Positions 52,150 through 64,000 of a stretch of DNA of 64,000 bases are shown piece after piece (position 1 is the stretch's first letter; each line of letters opens with the position of its first letter). The stretch is from Cacajao melanocephalus. Its lineage: Eukaryota > Chordata > Mammalia > Primates > Pitheciidae. Made by a program: the position numbers and the translations under genes. The notes beneath the pieces were generated by a model. It had not been told where the DNA came from, did not search any database, and worked only from the letters and a program-made list of their open reading frames with translations. The stretch spans positions 1-64,000 of the forward strand of contig CAUYLG010071797.1 of the NCBI GenBank assembly GCA_963573385.1, written 5' to 3'.

Positions 52150-52330
52150 TCTTGCAGTTGAAAGAGCACTTACCTGAGTATCTGAAGATTCAGATCAGGA
52201 CCCAGCTAAAACACTAATAGGTATGTGATGATGACTGCATTATTTAACCTTTCTGAATTCAAATTTTATATCTGAATATTCAATTATCTTTATTTAGATT
52301 TAAGGAATAGCAACTCTGTCATAGGTAATT
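52150..52330 (+). mobile_element. MIR SINE
   Basis: MIR order: 'gaaagagcacttacctgagt', 'gattcagatcaggacccagc', 'gactgcattatttaaccttt' and 'ctgaattcaaattttatatc'. Confidence 0.7.
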
Positions 52331-52429
52331 TTAGAAATCAGCTGTATCACTAAAAAGGAAGTATTTAATGTGTGTTTATCAAGGTTGCTAGTGTAAGTAA
52401 ATATTGAAAATAAATCACATCAGTTATAA

Positions 52430-53660
52430 TAGCATAAAATAATTAGAAAACATAATTTAAAGTATTATTTATAATATCAACAGAAAAGAGTAGCTAGGAA
52501 AAAAAGGGAACATCTTCATGAATTAAATAATGATTTAACGCAATGCCAGTGTGATTCTAAAAGCTATATAAAGAAGAAGAGCAAGAGTAAAGACTTGCTT
52601 GAAAATGTTTGAGTAATAAAACTAGATGAATACTTTTACCTGCTAGATGTTCAGGATAAACCTATAGTAATTAAGGAGGTTGGGTAATAACACAAAGAAA
52701 AATAAATGAGACAGATGCTGCATCTAGAGTAAATGCAGAATAGTATTTTCTGCAGTAATACAAATGAGAAAATCAATTATCTATATAGGCAAAGTATAAT
52801 TGATCATTAACACCATAGACAACAGTTAACGCTGGAAAAGATAAAGATGTAATATGAAAAGCAAGGCATTAAGACATGTAGAAGAAAGTATAAAAAGATA
52901 ATTTTGTGTCCCTGAATAAGGAAGCATTTTATTTAAATCAACATAAAAAGCGCTAAATACACGGGAAAATATTGATACAGTCAGCTACCGCAAGATTCTT
53001 TTGAAATCAAACAACACTGTAAATCAAATGAAAACACAAGCTATAAATTAGGACAAGACACTTGTTAAACATTTAATCAAGGAAAGATTGGCATTCAGAA
53101 TACATAAAGAATATTAAAATCGAAAAGAAAAATAATCCAACGGAAAAATGATCAAATTACATGAATGAGTGTTTCCTAGAAGTATCACATAAGTCCAATT
53201 AAACATATGAGTCATTGAGCATCTCAAACATGCTCATCTTCATTACTAATGAAGAAAACGAAAACTAAAATCATGAGAGATACTATTTTTACACGTACTG
53301 TGTTAAAATATCTAGCAATCTTATTATTGGTAAGAATTTGGAGCCAAAGGGGACACTTAAGCATAACTGGCATGAAAATGCATTGTTATAACCCTTTAAG
53401 AAAACATTGAGACACAGTGTAATTGTTTTGACTGTTTCCATACCCTGCAACAGAACAATACCATTCCCAGATGTACATGGGCATTAGCAGACATTAAAAG
53501 GCTGTTTACAGCTGTGTTTTTCAAAATAATAACAGGATAATATCAAGCAGGGAAAGGAAATTGATGTTAGCTGCAATAACAATGTAGATGGGCCCTAGAA
53601 ACTAATATGCAAAAAAAATAAATTTCAGAAGAATGTCTTTAGCTTAATACTTCCATGAGT
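52430..53660 (+). mobile_element. Very old L1M, ORF2 and 3' part
   Basis: Decayed L1 ORF2 blocks can be followed in order: 'aaacctatagtaattaagga' (52,660), 'gcattcagaatacataaaga' (53,090), 'catcttcattactaatgaag' (53,235), 'gataccattcc'-type blocks and 'acattaaaaggctgtttac' (53,493). No frame survives. Confidence 0.7.
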
Positions 53661-55920
53661 GTGGAAAGACTGTGACATAAAGTGGCCTGAAGTAATAATC
53701 AATCAACAAAACAAGGGTTTATTTCTCCTTATGTGGAAGCCTGTGTGAGTCAAGTGACACCCCATGTCATCTCATTCTGCTCAACATGTAGTAACTCAGA
53801 AACCCCAGCTGTCTCCAAGTATGGCTTTACTGCTCAAAATGCGATCTCTATTATTACTACAAAATGAGAAAATGCACATAGATAACTCATGATCTGCTGT
53901 TCTATGCTCTAGTCTGGAAGGGATACATGTTCTTTCAGTCATGTATTAAAAGTACTCAAGTGGTCCTGACTAACTGCAAGGAAGATAGCTAAATGTGGGT
54001 GAACATTTGGCTGGCTAAGAAAAGCAAATTGACTTATTTCAACAGTTTTTAACAACATCAATAGAACAACAATAATATATCGTTTAGGGCTAACAAAAGG
54101 TGATAAAATTAAAAAGCACAAATAGAGGGTAAAAACTAAGAAGAATGAATACATTAGGGAAAGTGATAAAAGGATGGGGATCAGAAAGGTGAAGACCGTG
54201 TCAGTAACGTTTTATTTTTGGTTTTGTGTCACTGGATAAGGATATTTAATTTGTTCTAAGGATATTTATTTTGTGTCACCGGATAAGGATAATTATTTAT
54301 GTAATTCTAACATAACTTACATTTAAATTTCACATTTTCTTTTTTATGGATAAAAAGTTTTATAATAAAGAATAGCCATAATGTGATCATTTTAATTTTT
54401 TGAAAGATGGGCTTTCTTTTCTTAGAGGAAATATACAAGGAAATTACTCACTATCACATTAAGGCATGAAATGACTCTTTAGTGAAAACCTATAAATTTC
54501 TTCTGTGTTATAAATTTTTAATATCTTTTTCTTGACTGTGCCTCTCCCTTCTTCTCCTGAGTTATTAAACATATTAAATAGCATAAAATTAAACTTTATG
54601 TTACCCCTAAGTAATGGCAAATCAGTTCTAAGATTGATTTTGATAATCCACAAAAGTCAAGATTTGAAATATTTTATTCATGCCCTAAAAATTAGCTGGA
54701 CTGAAACTACATACATAAAAGTGTCCAGAAATTCAAAGCTGCAGCCAAATCTGGCCTTCGGGAGAATCCAAAGAAAATTGCATTCTCAGAGGTTTCCCCA
54801 TCGAAACCTTCATTTCAGAGCCCCAAAGCACAAAACCTGGCCTCATGACTTACCAATAACTTCCTTCTAAGCGATTCTCTTCTTTTCTTCTTATCCCATA
54901 AGCTATTTACAGATAATACTTTGGTGAAGTCAATCCCTAGTGACCTTCTGTTTCTCAGGGAAGACAAGTGTTAGTACTCTATGATATATTCAAGTCAGAT
55001 TTTGCACAGCCAATATTATCTTTCAGTTTTTCCTGAGGTTTTGGAACTCACTGGAACACGACTTGCATAGTGATTAGTCTGCAAAATGGAGGGAGTGAAA
55101 GAAATCAACTTTATGCTAGAACTCTTGTCAGAACAAAAGCCACAAGATATGAATGGAGAAAAAGTTTCTGTGGGGTTTTACCTACCCCACTTTCTTAGTC
55201 TTTGACACTTACCTATGGTCCCAAGTGACAACACTTGCATGAATAATGGAGATACCATGTCTAGGTGACTCTGAGAAGATTCTAGTCTGTGTCTTGTGGG
55301 AATGAGGGATCTGCACTGTTTTGAATGGGTCAGTGGAGATTTCTGCAATTTCCAAAGGTATCCATCCTTCCTAATATCTGAGAAGCCACTGAAATGATTT
55401 CATCACAATAGAAATGTAAACATTAATTTTGAATATTCTTTCAAGAAAATGAAAACTATTATAAGAGAAATTTTTTTGGAAAACATAATGATCAAAGAAT
55501 TTATTCTATTACTGTCCTTCCGATTATAGCACATTACCTTGAATTATCTTTTTCTGTGTAAGTAGGCATATCTCATAAATATGGACTCTCTGTTTTCTTA
55601 AAGGTGACTATTGCAGATATTTGTGAAAAAAGTAATGGTTTTAGAAATACATAAATAGTTTATATAGATAAAACAAATATGGATTTTTTTCATGATTGGG
55701 GAAAGACACAACATAGTTCATTATACTTAGAAATAATCAGTTTTCACAATTAATAGAAAAACTTGTGGTTTTAAGCAAGACATATTTTTCTTTGTGTATT
55801 GCCTCAAAGTTATTTATTGTTGGTGCACCTGGCATATTTTAAATAATTTCTGGCTATAGGGTCTTTAATCAACACTTCTTGAATGGACAATGCCCTACTA
55901 AATAAATCATCAATCAATTT
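53661..55920. other. No gene recognised; a short direct repeat at 54.2 kb
   Basis: Mostly unique-looking. The 112-codon frame at 54,532-54,870 has no recognisable domain. Confidence 0.5.
54222..54300 (+). repeat. Direct repeat with a 47-bp period
   Basis: 'ttttgtgtcactggataagg' at 54,222 recurs as 'ttttgtgtcaccggataagg' at 54,269; 'taaggatattta' also recurs between them. Confidence 0.92.
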
Positions 55921-55924
55921 GAAT

Positions 55925-56504
55925 ATTAAGGAAGAATCACTGTCAGTGGCATGAGATTCCTGCCCAAGAGAGTCATAAGCACTCGGCTCCAATCTTTGAG
56001 AGCCATGTGGTCTGCACCCAGCAAAGGTAAGTGTGGGCTGTCCGGAGACTTAGGAGTCCCAATCCTTCCAGCCAAAGGTGAAGGGTACCATGTGTTGGGA
56101 AAAACTCCAATGTGTCCTAAAGATGGCACTCTTACCCATGTGGACCTAGAAAGCAGGCATCGAGCAAAAGAAGATAATTCTTGAATCTTAGTCTTTGGTC
56201 TTGCTCAGGATGTTATGCCTTTCTTCTTTTCTAATTCTTTATTTTGGAATGGAAATATCTATGCTATGCCTGTCCCACCATTATATTTTGAAAACACATA
56301 CCATGTTTAATTTCACATGTTCACAACTAGAGAGCAATGTGCCTCATTTCTTGAGTCTCGATTGTATCAATTTAGATAATATTTAGAAGATACTTGGATT
56401 TAGACTTTAAAGATGATGCTGGAAAGAATTAATATTTGGGGTTATGGGGATAAAGTGTTATTTTCCATTCAAGAAGGACATAAGGTTTGGAGGGTTGTAG
56501 GTGG
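55925..56504 (+). mobile_element. MaLR internal region, 3' end
   Basis: Characteristic THE1/MST-type internal blocks: 'gagagccatgtggtctgcac', 'cccatgtggacctagaaag', 'tttggaatggaaatatctat', 'gcctgtcccaccattatatt' and 'cacatgttcacaactagaga', running straight into the LTR. Confidence 0.82.
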
Positions 56505-56881
56505 AAAGCTATAGTTCCAATTTTTGTCTTTCCCCCAAATTCACATGTTGAAATTCTACCCTCCAAAGTGATTGTTTAAGAAGTGGGGCCTTTCTGATGT
56601 AATTATATCCTAGGGGTGGAGCCTTTCATGTTTAGTTGAGCCTTCCAAAATTAGCACTTTGATTAAAGAAGCCCCAGAGAGATGTCTTCTTCCATGTGAG
56701 CACTCACCCAGAAGACAACCAACAATCTGTGAACAACAAAGCAGGCCCTCACCAGGCACAGAATCTATGGGTGCCTTCATCTTGGACTTCTCAGCCTCTA
56801 GAGCTGAGAAAACAAATTTCTGTTGTTTCAAAATTACCTAGTCTAAGGCATTTTGTTGTAACAGCAGGAACAAACTAAGAT
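56505..56881 (+). mobile_element. MaLR LTR (MST/MLT1-like)
   Basis: LTR landmarks in order: 'cacatgttgaaattctaccc', 'aagtggggcctttctgatgt', 'catgtgagcactcacccaga', 'gcaggccctcaccaggcaca', 'cttggacttctcagcctcta', 'acaaatttctgttgtttcaa' and the end 'gaacaaactaagata'. It follows its own internal part, so it is a 3' LTR. Confidence 0.9.
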
Positions 56882-57499
56882 AGGGAAGAAACAACCTGGT
56901 ATAAGAAATTTAATGCCCACATTAAATTTTGTAGTTTTTTAATGTGATTAATTTTTCTTCATTCATAAAATGGATAAAACAGAATGAAATTTTATTTGGT
57001 TTTAATGTTAAAACACAGAAAGTGAGTAATTCAAATTTCAAAATGGTGTAATTATTTTTTTCTACTAATAAGAACTGTATGAAATAATTTCACTTTTATG
57101 ATAAAAATAATTACATTTATATATTTTGACATACTAAACATTCAGAATTTTGAAAAGCATTCATTTTTATTACTTACAGATTATTTTTAATATTAGGAGT
57201 AACTACTATTAATGCTAGGTATATTTATGCATGAATTCAATCAAAATATAAAAAGAAGCTAAAAGTAATCTCTATCTTTTGTATCCATGAATATTTACTT
57301 TTGACTTCAAATTGTAGGCAATGAAACTATTCTCCAATGTTTTAGTTATAGGTTTTAGGTGAATCTACCACAATTGAGTAACCTAGTAAGGTTTTCAGAG
57401 AAATTAGAATTCCAATATTGATAGGCCACTAACATTCTGTTTTTCAATATCATCACACCCATGCATATACAGCCACAAAACAAACACCCACATACATCT
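56882..57499. other. No feature recognised
   Basis: AT-rich; no repeat or coding match. Confidence 0.5.
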
Positions 57500-57721
57500 T
57501 TTTGTTTTTTTCCTTAGAGACAGGGTCTCAGTCTATCATCCAGACTGGCCTGCAGGTTGGCACGCAATCCTAGTTCACTGTCATCTTGAACTTCTGGGCT
57601 TACGGGACCCTCCCGACACAGCCTCTTGAGCAGTTAGGACTACAGGCACGCATCACCATGCCCAGCTAACTTTTAAAATTTTTTTTGTAGAGTAAAGGTC
57701 TTGCTATGTTGCCCAGGCTGG
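57500..57721 (-). mobile_element. Partial old Alu (J-like), antisense
   Basis: Complement of an Alu from 'agagacagggtctcagtcta' to 'gctatgttgcccaggctgg'. It ends within the second arm. Confidence 0.85.
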
Positions 57722-58047
57722 CACTCACATAATTCCGAAAGCACATCTTCCTTAGAAGTTATTGGACAGGAGTCTGTCTACCCTCTGTTCACAGAGTACC
57801 TCTGGAAAGACAATGATTCTCTACTAACTACAAATTTAATTATTTATTTGGGGCTGTTAGCTGACGTGCTTCCTAAAGAAACTTTAGAATTTTTTGATCC
57901 AATTTATAATTATTGTTCATGAACCACACTGCTAGACTATATATTCACTATCAGTTTTTATATTTAAGTTTTGTGTTATGTTACAATTAAAATAACTTGT
58001 CCATAATATTATAAGGGCCAAATTACATATTATTTCAGTGTTTATAT

Positions 58048-58338
58048 CTATTTTATCTTTTTGAGACAGAGTTTTGATCTTGTTGCCCAGGCTGGAGTGC
58101 ACCATCATGGTTCACTGCAACCTTCACCTCCCAGGTTTGAGTAATTGTCTTGCCTCAGCCTCCTGAGTAGCTGTGATTACAGGGGTCCACCCCCATGCCC
58201 AGTTATTTTTGTGTTTTTAGTAGAGGCGGCATTTTACTATGTTGGCTAAGCTGGTCTCAAACTCCTGACCTCAGGTGATCCTCCTACATCGGCTTCCCAA
58301 AGTGCTGGGATTACAGGCGTGAGCAACCATGCCTGGTC
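58048..58338 (-). mobile_element. Alu, antisense
   Basis: Both arms in complement, 'tgagacagagttttgatctt' to 'gcgtgagcaaccatgcctgg'. 'cagtgtttatat' (58,036-58,047) and 'cagtctttatat' (58,339-58,350) form an 11/12 target duplication. Confidence 0.95.
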
Positions 58339-58574
58339 CAGTCTTTATATTTTGATATATACATGATATTAAACTAAAGATATAGTGTTCCATTCGATGA
58401 TATTTCACTAAAAGTGGGGCCTGCAAATTTTTCAATAAGAGGTTAGTTAGTACTATATGTTTTGATATCCATGTGTGGTCTGTGTAGTAAGTACTTAACG
58501 ATGCCACTGTGGCACAAAAGGAGATACAGACAATTTGTAAATGACACGCATAGCTGTCTTCTAACATATATGTA

Positions 58575-58654
58575 CAGATAGTCCTTGGCATTATTTATAA
58601 TGTTACGATGGGTTAATTGGGACATCAACTTCATAGTAAGTCAAGGAACACCTG
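58575..58654. mobile_element. 80-bp MITE of Tigger type
   Basis: Flanked by TA on both sides. The left end CAGATAGTCCTTGGCATTA and the complement of the right end CAGGTGTTCCTTGACTTAC are imperfect terminal inverted repeats. The inner 'acgatgggttaattgggac' matches the subterminal region of Tigger/MER2-type elements. Confidence 0.72.
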
Positions 58655-58656
58655 TA

Positions 58657-59685
58657 TGGTATTTATAAAACAGGCAGTTAGCTGGGTTTGGCTCTCAGCT
58701 TTGTTTGAAAACCCTTGTGCTATAAGTTAAAGTTTCCCAGAAACAAAGATGTTTCGTTATGTTTTTCCATAAGCTCTTTGAAGCAAATATTTGCATATAA
58801 TCACCCCTATCTTTCTCCCAGACATTTAATACAAATTTATTTTTAATTTGATTCTCCAGTGATTGTCATTTTTCTCTTGTCATGCAATAGCAACAAGAGA
58901 GTGGGTCTCTTTTCATTCCGGAGCATGATGAAGAAGCTTTGTTTTACATATTCATAATTGGGTCATCATTCCAAGAAAAATTTTATTTGGATTGTTAAAT
59001 TTTAGCCACCATGAAATAATAAAGTGATAAGAAAATACACAATATGATAAAACACATAGTAGAGTTGCATTGATAATTTAGAATTATTTATGCATAAAAG
59101 AATCAACAGCCTATTCTATACTTAGGGAAAAGATTGCAGGTTCATTATATTGGGGGAAGAAAGCCATGGCTGTATTACTAAAAGCAAAGGAATTAAGTGA
59201 CCATCTGCAAACTGGATGCTGACTCCAACAGTTTTCTTCTTCTAGTTAGATGTCTTTTGGGAAGTTCCATTTAAAAATTTTTAATTATGAAGGGGAAAAA
59301 CATAAAATCATGACTTCAGTCTAATGAATGAATCCTCCCGATTCTCTTACATGAAATTCAAATTTTAAAAGCTGTATTGATATACTGAAGGTTTCCAATC
59401 ACAATGTTCAACTCTGTAGAAATCAAACAGGAAAATAAAACCAAAGGCAAGTTGACATTTTAAGAAAGTATCTACCATAAAAGTTAGAGATGAAAACAAG
59501 AAAAAAGATTAATAGAATTTTTGTGCTGGACAGTAGAACAGGAAAGAAAAATAAAATGGAAGAAATAAAAGCAAAAATAAAAAGAGATGGAAAATAGAAA
59601 ATAACATTTAAGAACATTAGAGAGCTTCTCCAAAAATTCTAGTAATCAGGAATTCAAAGTTCCAGAAATAAAACTGAAAAAGTTG
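58657..59685. other. No gene recognised
   Basis: AT-rich. The A/G-rich part from 59,430 to 59,685 may be an old L1 or HAL1 ORF1 relic but cannot be aligned with confidence. Confidence 0.4.
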
Positions 59686-59698
59686 CAAGGAGATTTTT
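59686..59698 (+). repeat. Left target duplication of an Alu
   Basis: 'caaggagattttt' recurs exactly at 59,989-60,001. Confidence 0.94.
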
Positions 59699-59988
59699 TT
59701 TTTTTGAGACGGACTTTTGCTCTTGTTGCCTAGGCTGGAGTGCAATGGTACAATCTCGGTTCACTGCAACCTCCACCTCCTGTGTTCAAGCAATTCTCCT
59801 GTCTCAGCCTCCTGAGTAGCTGAGGTTACAGGCATGCGCCACCATGCCCAGCTAGTTTTTGTATTTTTAGCAGAGATGAGGTTTCTCCATGTTTGTCAGT
59901 TGGTCTCGAACTCCTGACTTCAGATGATCTGCCCACCTCAGCCTTCCAAAGTGCTGGGATTAAAGGCATGAGCCACAGTACCTGGCCT
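59699..59988 (-). mobile_element. Alu, antisense, with a 13-bp target duplication
   Basis: Complement of both arms, 'gagacggacttttgctcttg' to 'gcatgagccacagtacctgg'. Confidence 0.96.
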
Positions 59989-60001
59989 CAAGGAGATTTT
60001 T
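59989..60001 (+). repeat. Right target duplication of the Alu
   Basis: Exact copy of 59,686-59,698. Confidence 0.94.
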
Positions 60002-60224
60002 AATATATATTTTTAAATTCTAGAAATAAAATAAATGGTTTTCTAGGGTAAAGATGTCCAATGAAGGATAAGTTGATGAAATTAAGCAAACAAAGCACAC
60101 TACTTTCTGGAGGGAGAATAAAATGAATGGAGTTTACTGGAGAAACTTCCAACCAAAAGCCAGCACGTCATGTGCACAGTCCTACATTCACTTGTCCAAC
60201 AGAAGCAAAGCAAGGCTATGCATA

Positions 60225-60452
60225 GGAACACGTAGTGGATTTACATTCACATGGACACAGGGAAGGGAGCAACATACACTGTGGCCTGTGGGAGAGCATC
60301 AGGATAAATAGCTAATGCATGACAGGCTTAATACCTAGGTAATGGGTTGAAAGGTGCAGCAAACCATCATGCCACACGTTTACCTATGTAAAAAACCTGC
60401 ACGTCCTGCACAGGTATCCTAGAACATAAAATAAAATAAAATAAAAATTTTT
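60225..60452 (+). mobile_element. L1PA-type 3' UTR fragment
   Basis: 'catggacacagggaagggag', 'gtgcagcaaaccatcatgcc', 'gtaaaaaacctgcacgtcct' and an (AAAAT)n tail at 60,428-60,450. The ORF2 end is not clear, so the 5' junction is approximate. Confidence 0.85.
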
Positions 60453-61674
60453 AAAAATAACCCTATTCCTTTATTGTTTACTTTTTAAATTGGAAGACAT
60501 ATTATTTCGAAAATATAGAAGAAACTTAGGAGAAAACGAAATCCCTGAAAGTTTTCTAAGCAAATGAGTTATATTAAAGGGCTCAAGGATCAAGGATTGC
60601 TCCAGGCTTTCCAAATGTAACATTAAAAAAGAAAAGCCAATTCAACCATAACCTTAATATCATTACAATTATTCCATATCTCTTACTCCATATTCAATCA
60701 AACTAGCTAGCAAGTGTCCAGATAGAATATATGCATATATATATATATATATACCTGAGGTACACAGTCAGAAAACTTAAGCTTATCGAAAATAATGGAA
60801 TAAGAAATTAGAGGCAGGATATACAACATTTACTTTGGAAGATAAGAAAAGTAATTTACAAAATTATGGAGAAGGCAAATCTCATTCTGGGTGATGTACC
60901 AGTCCACGATGAGGCAGATCACAATCCATGAGAGACATCCCTAAGACAAAAAACTAATAGAATATCTAAGGTTTTAGTTATCAGATGATAAATGGATATT
61001 TTTGGACTAGTGATAAGAATACACAGAGAAAACAAATTATTCATACAAAAGAAAAGGTAATTATGATTGGATACATGGCTGAATCCAATTTAGTGATAAA
61101 ATGTTAAAACTGCATATTGGTTTAAAGCTATGATAAAAATATTGAGTGCCTCAAACAACGGCAAGACTGTACCCATGTAGTAAGTTATGTGGACATAAGA
61201 AAGCTGAATACTTATTTCCATATTGGGAAGTCAATACATAATAACTGAATTAGAAAAATCCACAAGTTGTCATTGAACTTTATACTAAGAGAGAAAGATA
61301 CAAAGTATTAATTAAACAAATAGAAAATAATTGGCACTGTAGAAGAGTAAGTACAGGACTCAGTAGTGGAAGTTATTTTTTTCCCTGAAATAATTTGATT
61401 AAAGGATAATAAAACAATTAAAAATATAAGGAAGTAAATGGTGAAGAACAGATAGGAAACTCATGTTAAAGAAGCTTTCATGGTAAAATATTAGATTTTA
61501 TTTTGACAGAGTATGTATGAAACAAATCCAAGAAGTATTTCAAGTAGGCAAGGGATAAGATTTTTCTCAAATTATCACTAACAAGAGCAAAACCAAAAAT
61601 ATTTAATTTTTCTGATCTTTATATTATGTAATGCTTCTAACATCAAGAGGTTCTTAATTTTCATGAATTATTTT
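60453..61674. other. No gene recognised; one (TA)n tract
   Basis: AT-rich; (TA)n at about 60,735-60,753. No repeat family identified. Confidence 0.45.
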
Positions 61675-61788
61675 GTAAATATATAGGTATATATGTGTGT
61701 GTATAAATGTATATGTATATGTATATATATAAATTATATATAGACATATAAACATAAATACAAATTTATATATGTATATATATATAAT
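61675..61788 (+). repeat. TA/TG-rich low-complexity tract
   Basis: Runs of TATATA, GTATAT and GTGTGT up to the T-run of an Alu. Confidence 0.9.
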
Positions 61789-62080
61789 TCTTTTTTTTTT
61801 AAGTCAGAATCTTGCTTCGTAGCCCAGGCTGGAGTGCAGTGGCACAGTCTTGGCTGATTGCAACCTCTGCCTCCTGGGTTCAGCGATTCTTCTGCCTCAG
61901 CTTCCAGAATGGCTGGATTACAGGCACCCACCACCACCCCTGGCTAATTTTTGCATTTTTAGTAGAGACAAGGTTTCACCATATTGGCCAGGCTGTTCTC
62001 AACTCCTGACCTCATGATCAGCCTGCCTCGGACTCCCAAAGTGCTGGCATTACAAGCGTGAGCCACTGCGCCTGGCCCAT
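61789..62080 (-). mobile_element. Alu, antisense
   Basis: Both arms in complement, 'agtcagaatcttgcttcgta' to 'gcgtgagccactgcgcctgg'. Confidence 0.95.
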
Positions 62081-63110
62081 TTTTATGCTCCAATTTCACA
62101 AAAAAATAAATAGAAAAGTTAATATATATGAAATTGATATTAAACACAATTGTATTGACAAGGACCTTAAAGTTATTGGCTTCAGAACTCCTTTATTACT
62201 ACAAACTTTTATATTTATAAGTAATAGTTTATAAGTAAATGTTTATTACACATAGCTTTTGTTTATCCATCAATGTTTATCAATATTTATCGTTTTAGAA
62301 AATAAATCTGAGATGTTATAATACTTATTCAAAAATTAATTCAAGCAAGTAATAATAAACCATCACATGTCAACAACAAAAACATTTTTTTTAAATAACT
62401 TTTAAACACAATGTAAAGCAATTGATGCAAATTGCTTCATTTTACGTTTGTTGCAAATTTCTTTAGTATCTGACTTAGTAGGAGGAATTTGGGTTCCTAT
62501 ATTTGTTTCTGCATTTAAGTTGTTTCAGTATGAATTTAGTTTGACATATATGAAGAAAATCAGACCTCACACAGATGTATTTGGAAAAAGGAGCAGTCTT
62601 TTAATGGACTCTACTATAATATTTTACCAATACTTGGCAAGAAACAGGTTTTTTAAAGGTTAATTGTAATGTGTTATCTAAAAGTGTGATAGCTAGATAG
62701 ATAGGTGATAGATAGATATAAAACTTTGTTAAATTAAGATCCAATTGCCTATTTTGTGCTTTGAGAGGACCTTTTGTTCCTATAATATTCTGTAATATCA
62801 TGCATTGTTCATTTGGGAAAGTATTTGTTGTGCAGATTTTTCAAGATTTGATACATTTTACTATGCGTATCAAAAAATCACATTTTTAACGTTCCTGTGG
62901 ATTTTATCAGACAAATTTGTAAGTTTCTGGAAGCTGCCCACTTCACAATGACAGATACAAATTTTTCAAATTTACGATACAGCTTTATCATTTTACAAAT
63001 TTATAATTTAGAAATACTTTAGGCAAACTGTCTCATTCCTCACAAAAAATATTTTAAAGTAGGTGCATACAAGTGTCAAGATTAAATAAAATTAGGAATT
63101 TTTAGTGCTT
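62081..63110. other. No gene recognised; short GATA tract
   Basis: AT-rich; imperfect (GATA)n at 62,687-62,720. No coding frame supported. Confidence 0.5.
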
Positions 63111-63120
63111 TATCAAAGAC

Positions 63121-63399
63121 TTTTTTTTTTTTAAGACAAAGTTTCGCTCTTGTTGCCCAGGCTGGAGTGCAACGGCACGATCTCTCCGTCTCCCAGGTTC
63201 AAGAGATTCTCCTGCCTCAACCTCCAGAGTACCTGGGATTATAGGCACTCACCACCTTGCCCAGCTAATTTTTTGGTTTTTCTTTAGTAGATATGGGGTT
63301 TCACCATGTTGGCAAGGCTGGTCTTGAACTCTTGACTTCAGGTTATTTGCCTCCCTCCCAAAGTGCTGGGATTACAGGTGTGAGCTACCTTGCCTGGCC
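63121..63399 (-). mobile_element. Alu, antisense
   Basis: Both arms in complement with a small deletion in the first part ('cacgatctctccgtctccca'). 'tatcaaagac' (63,111-63,120) and 'tatccaagac' (63,400-63,409) are a 9/10 target duplication. Confidence 0.95.
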
Positions 63400-63409
63400 T
63401 ATCCAAGAC

Positions 63410-64000
63410 ATTTTTAAACGAAATTGGTTCTTTTCCAGCTGTGAGTTTGTGGTGGTAAAAGATACAATGACTGTTTCATGATTTGATGCCATATTAAGAA
63501 CTACTAATGTAAACTATAGAAGAAATACTAATCTTTCTAACTGTGCTTTAATTTAATTATATGCAATGTTTGTCACAATGAATTTTAAACAATCTAATAG
63601 TCTAGATTCAATAAGTCATAATACCAATTTTGGGTCATGTATGCATTTGTTTCTACCAACAAAATGTTTATTTTAAGCATTCCTAAATTTGAAATAACAA
63701 TTTGTTAGTTTGGAAATAAATATTTGATTGACCTCCATTAATAATCAGTATAGAAATGAAAAAAAAGTTTCTTTTATTATTTACATATATATGAAAAAAT
63801 ACACACATTCAAAGCAATTTCTACACCAGATAGTTTGATAAGGAGTTTCTGTAAACAATTTTACTGATAGGATTATTTATGATAAAAGATAAATAATTGT
63901 ATCTCTTGCTCACTAGAGTTAATATTATAATTTTGAATGCTTTGATTATTATGTAATTTTGAGCTCTTTACATATTTCATTTTTTTTTAGTGGATTAATT
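63410..64000. other. No feature recognised to the window end
   Basis: AT-rich sequence with no repeat or coding match. Confidence 0.5.

Noticed and set aside
54532..54870. 112-codon frame as a possible small gene
   Set aside because: No family resemblance, no start context or codon bias to separate it from chance in open AT-rich DNA.

Overview
This window is primate nuclear DNA, most likely human or a close relative. It is AT-rich and CpG-poor, and it holds many dimeric Alu elements, L1PA-type and older L1 LINEs, MIR, MaLR and ERV1 LTRs, and Tigger-like DNA transposon relics. I find no host protein-coding gene, exon set, tRNA, rRNA or CpG island that I can support. Nearly every open frame of 60-150 codons is a piece of L1 or Alu or a chance frame, so the window reads as intergenic or deep intronic sequence made of layered transposon insertions.

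Layout. 1-850 is the 3' end of an L1PA-type element whose ORF2 C-terminus is still open. 851-4265 is an older L1 split by a solo ERV1 LTR. 4.4-15.6 kb is mainly old or unique DNA with a MIR, two Alus, an Alu monomer and a hairpin-forming patch near 9.5 kb. 15,635-21,586 is a full-length L1 bounded by a 14-bp target-site duplication. It keeps the 5' UTR, ORF1, ORF2 and 3' UTR in order but is dead: ORF1 has a stop and a frameshift, the ORF2 endonuclease N-terminus is deleted and the RT active site is changed. It appears to sit in a MaLR provirus remnant whose 3' internal part and LTR follow (21.6-22.55 kb). 22.5-34 kb holds six Alus, a 104-bp tandem duplication split by an Alu and a Tigger/MER44-like relic. 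34.9-41.4 kb holds antisense L1 pieces and a polypurine tract. 41.7-44.4 kb is an old L1 carrying a 341-bp DNA transposon, followed by a solo THE1-type LTR with a 5-bp duplication. 44.5-47.1 kb contains two 207-bp direct copies of an unidentified sequence. 48.7-51.9 kb is a nest of LTR material, including two LTRs inserted in an L1 3' end. 52.1-53.7 kb is MIR plus old L1, 55.9-56.9 kb is a MaLR internal region plus LTR, and 57.5-63.4 kb holds five antisense Alus, an 80-bp Tigger-type MITE and an L1PA 3' end.

No genes work together here. The order of insertion can be read from the nesting: old L1/MIR/Tigger, then MaLR and ERV1 LTRs, then L1PA and Alu. Repeat family names come from recognising consensus features by eye. 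Subfamily names are withheld where a library search would be needed. I found no convincing previously undescribed system. The best candidates for a second look are the 207-bp duplication, the unclassified LTR-like segment at 48.7-49.8 kb, and local duplication and inverted-repeat structures.
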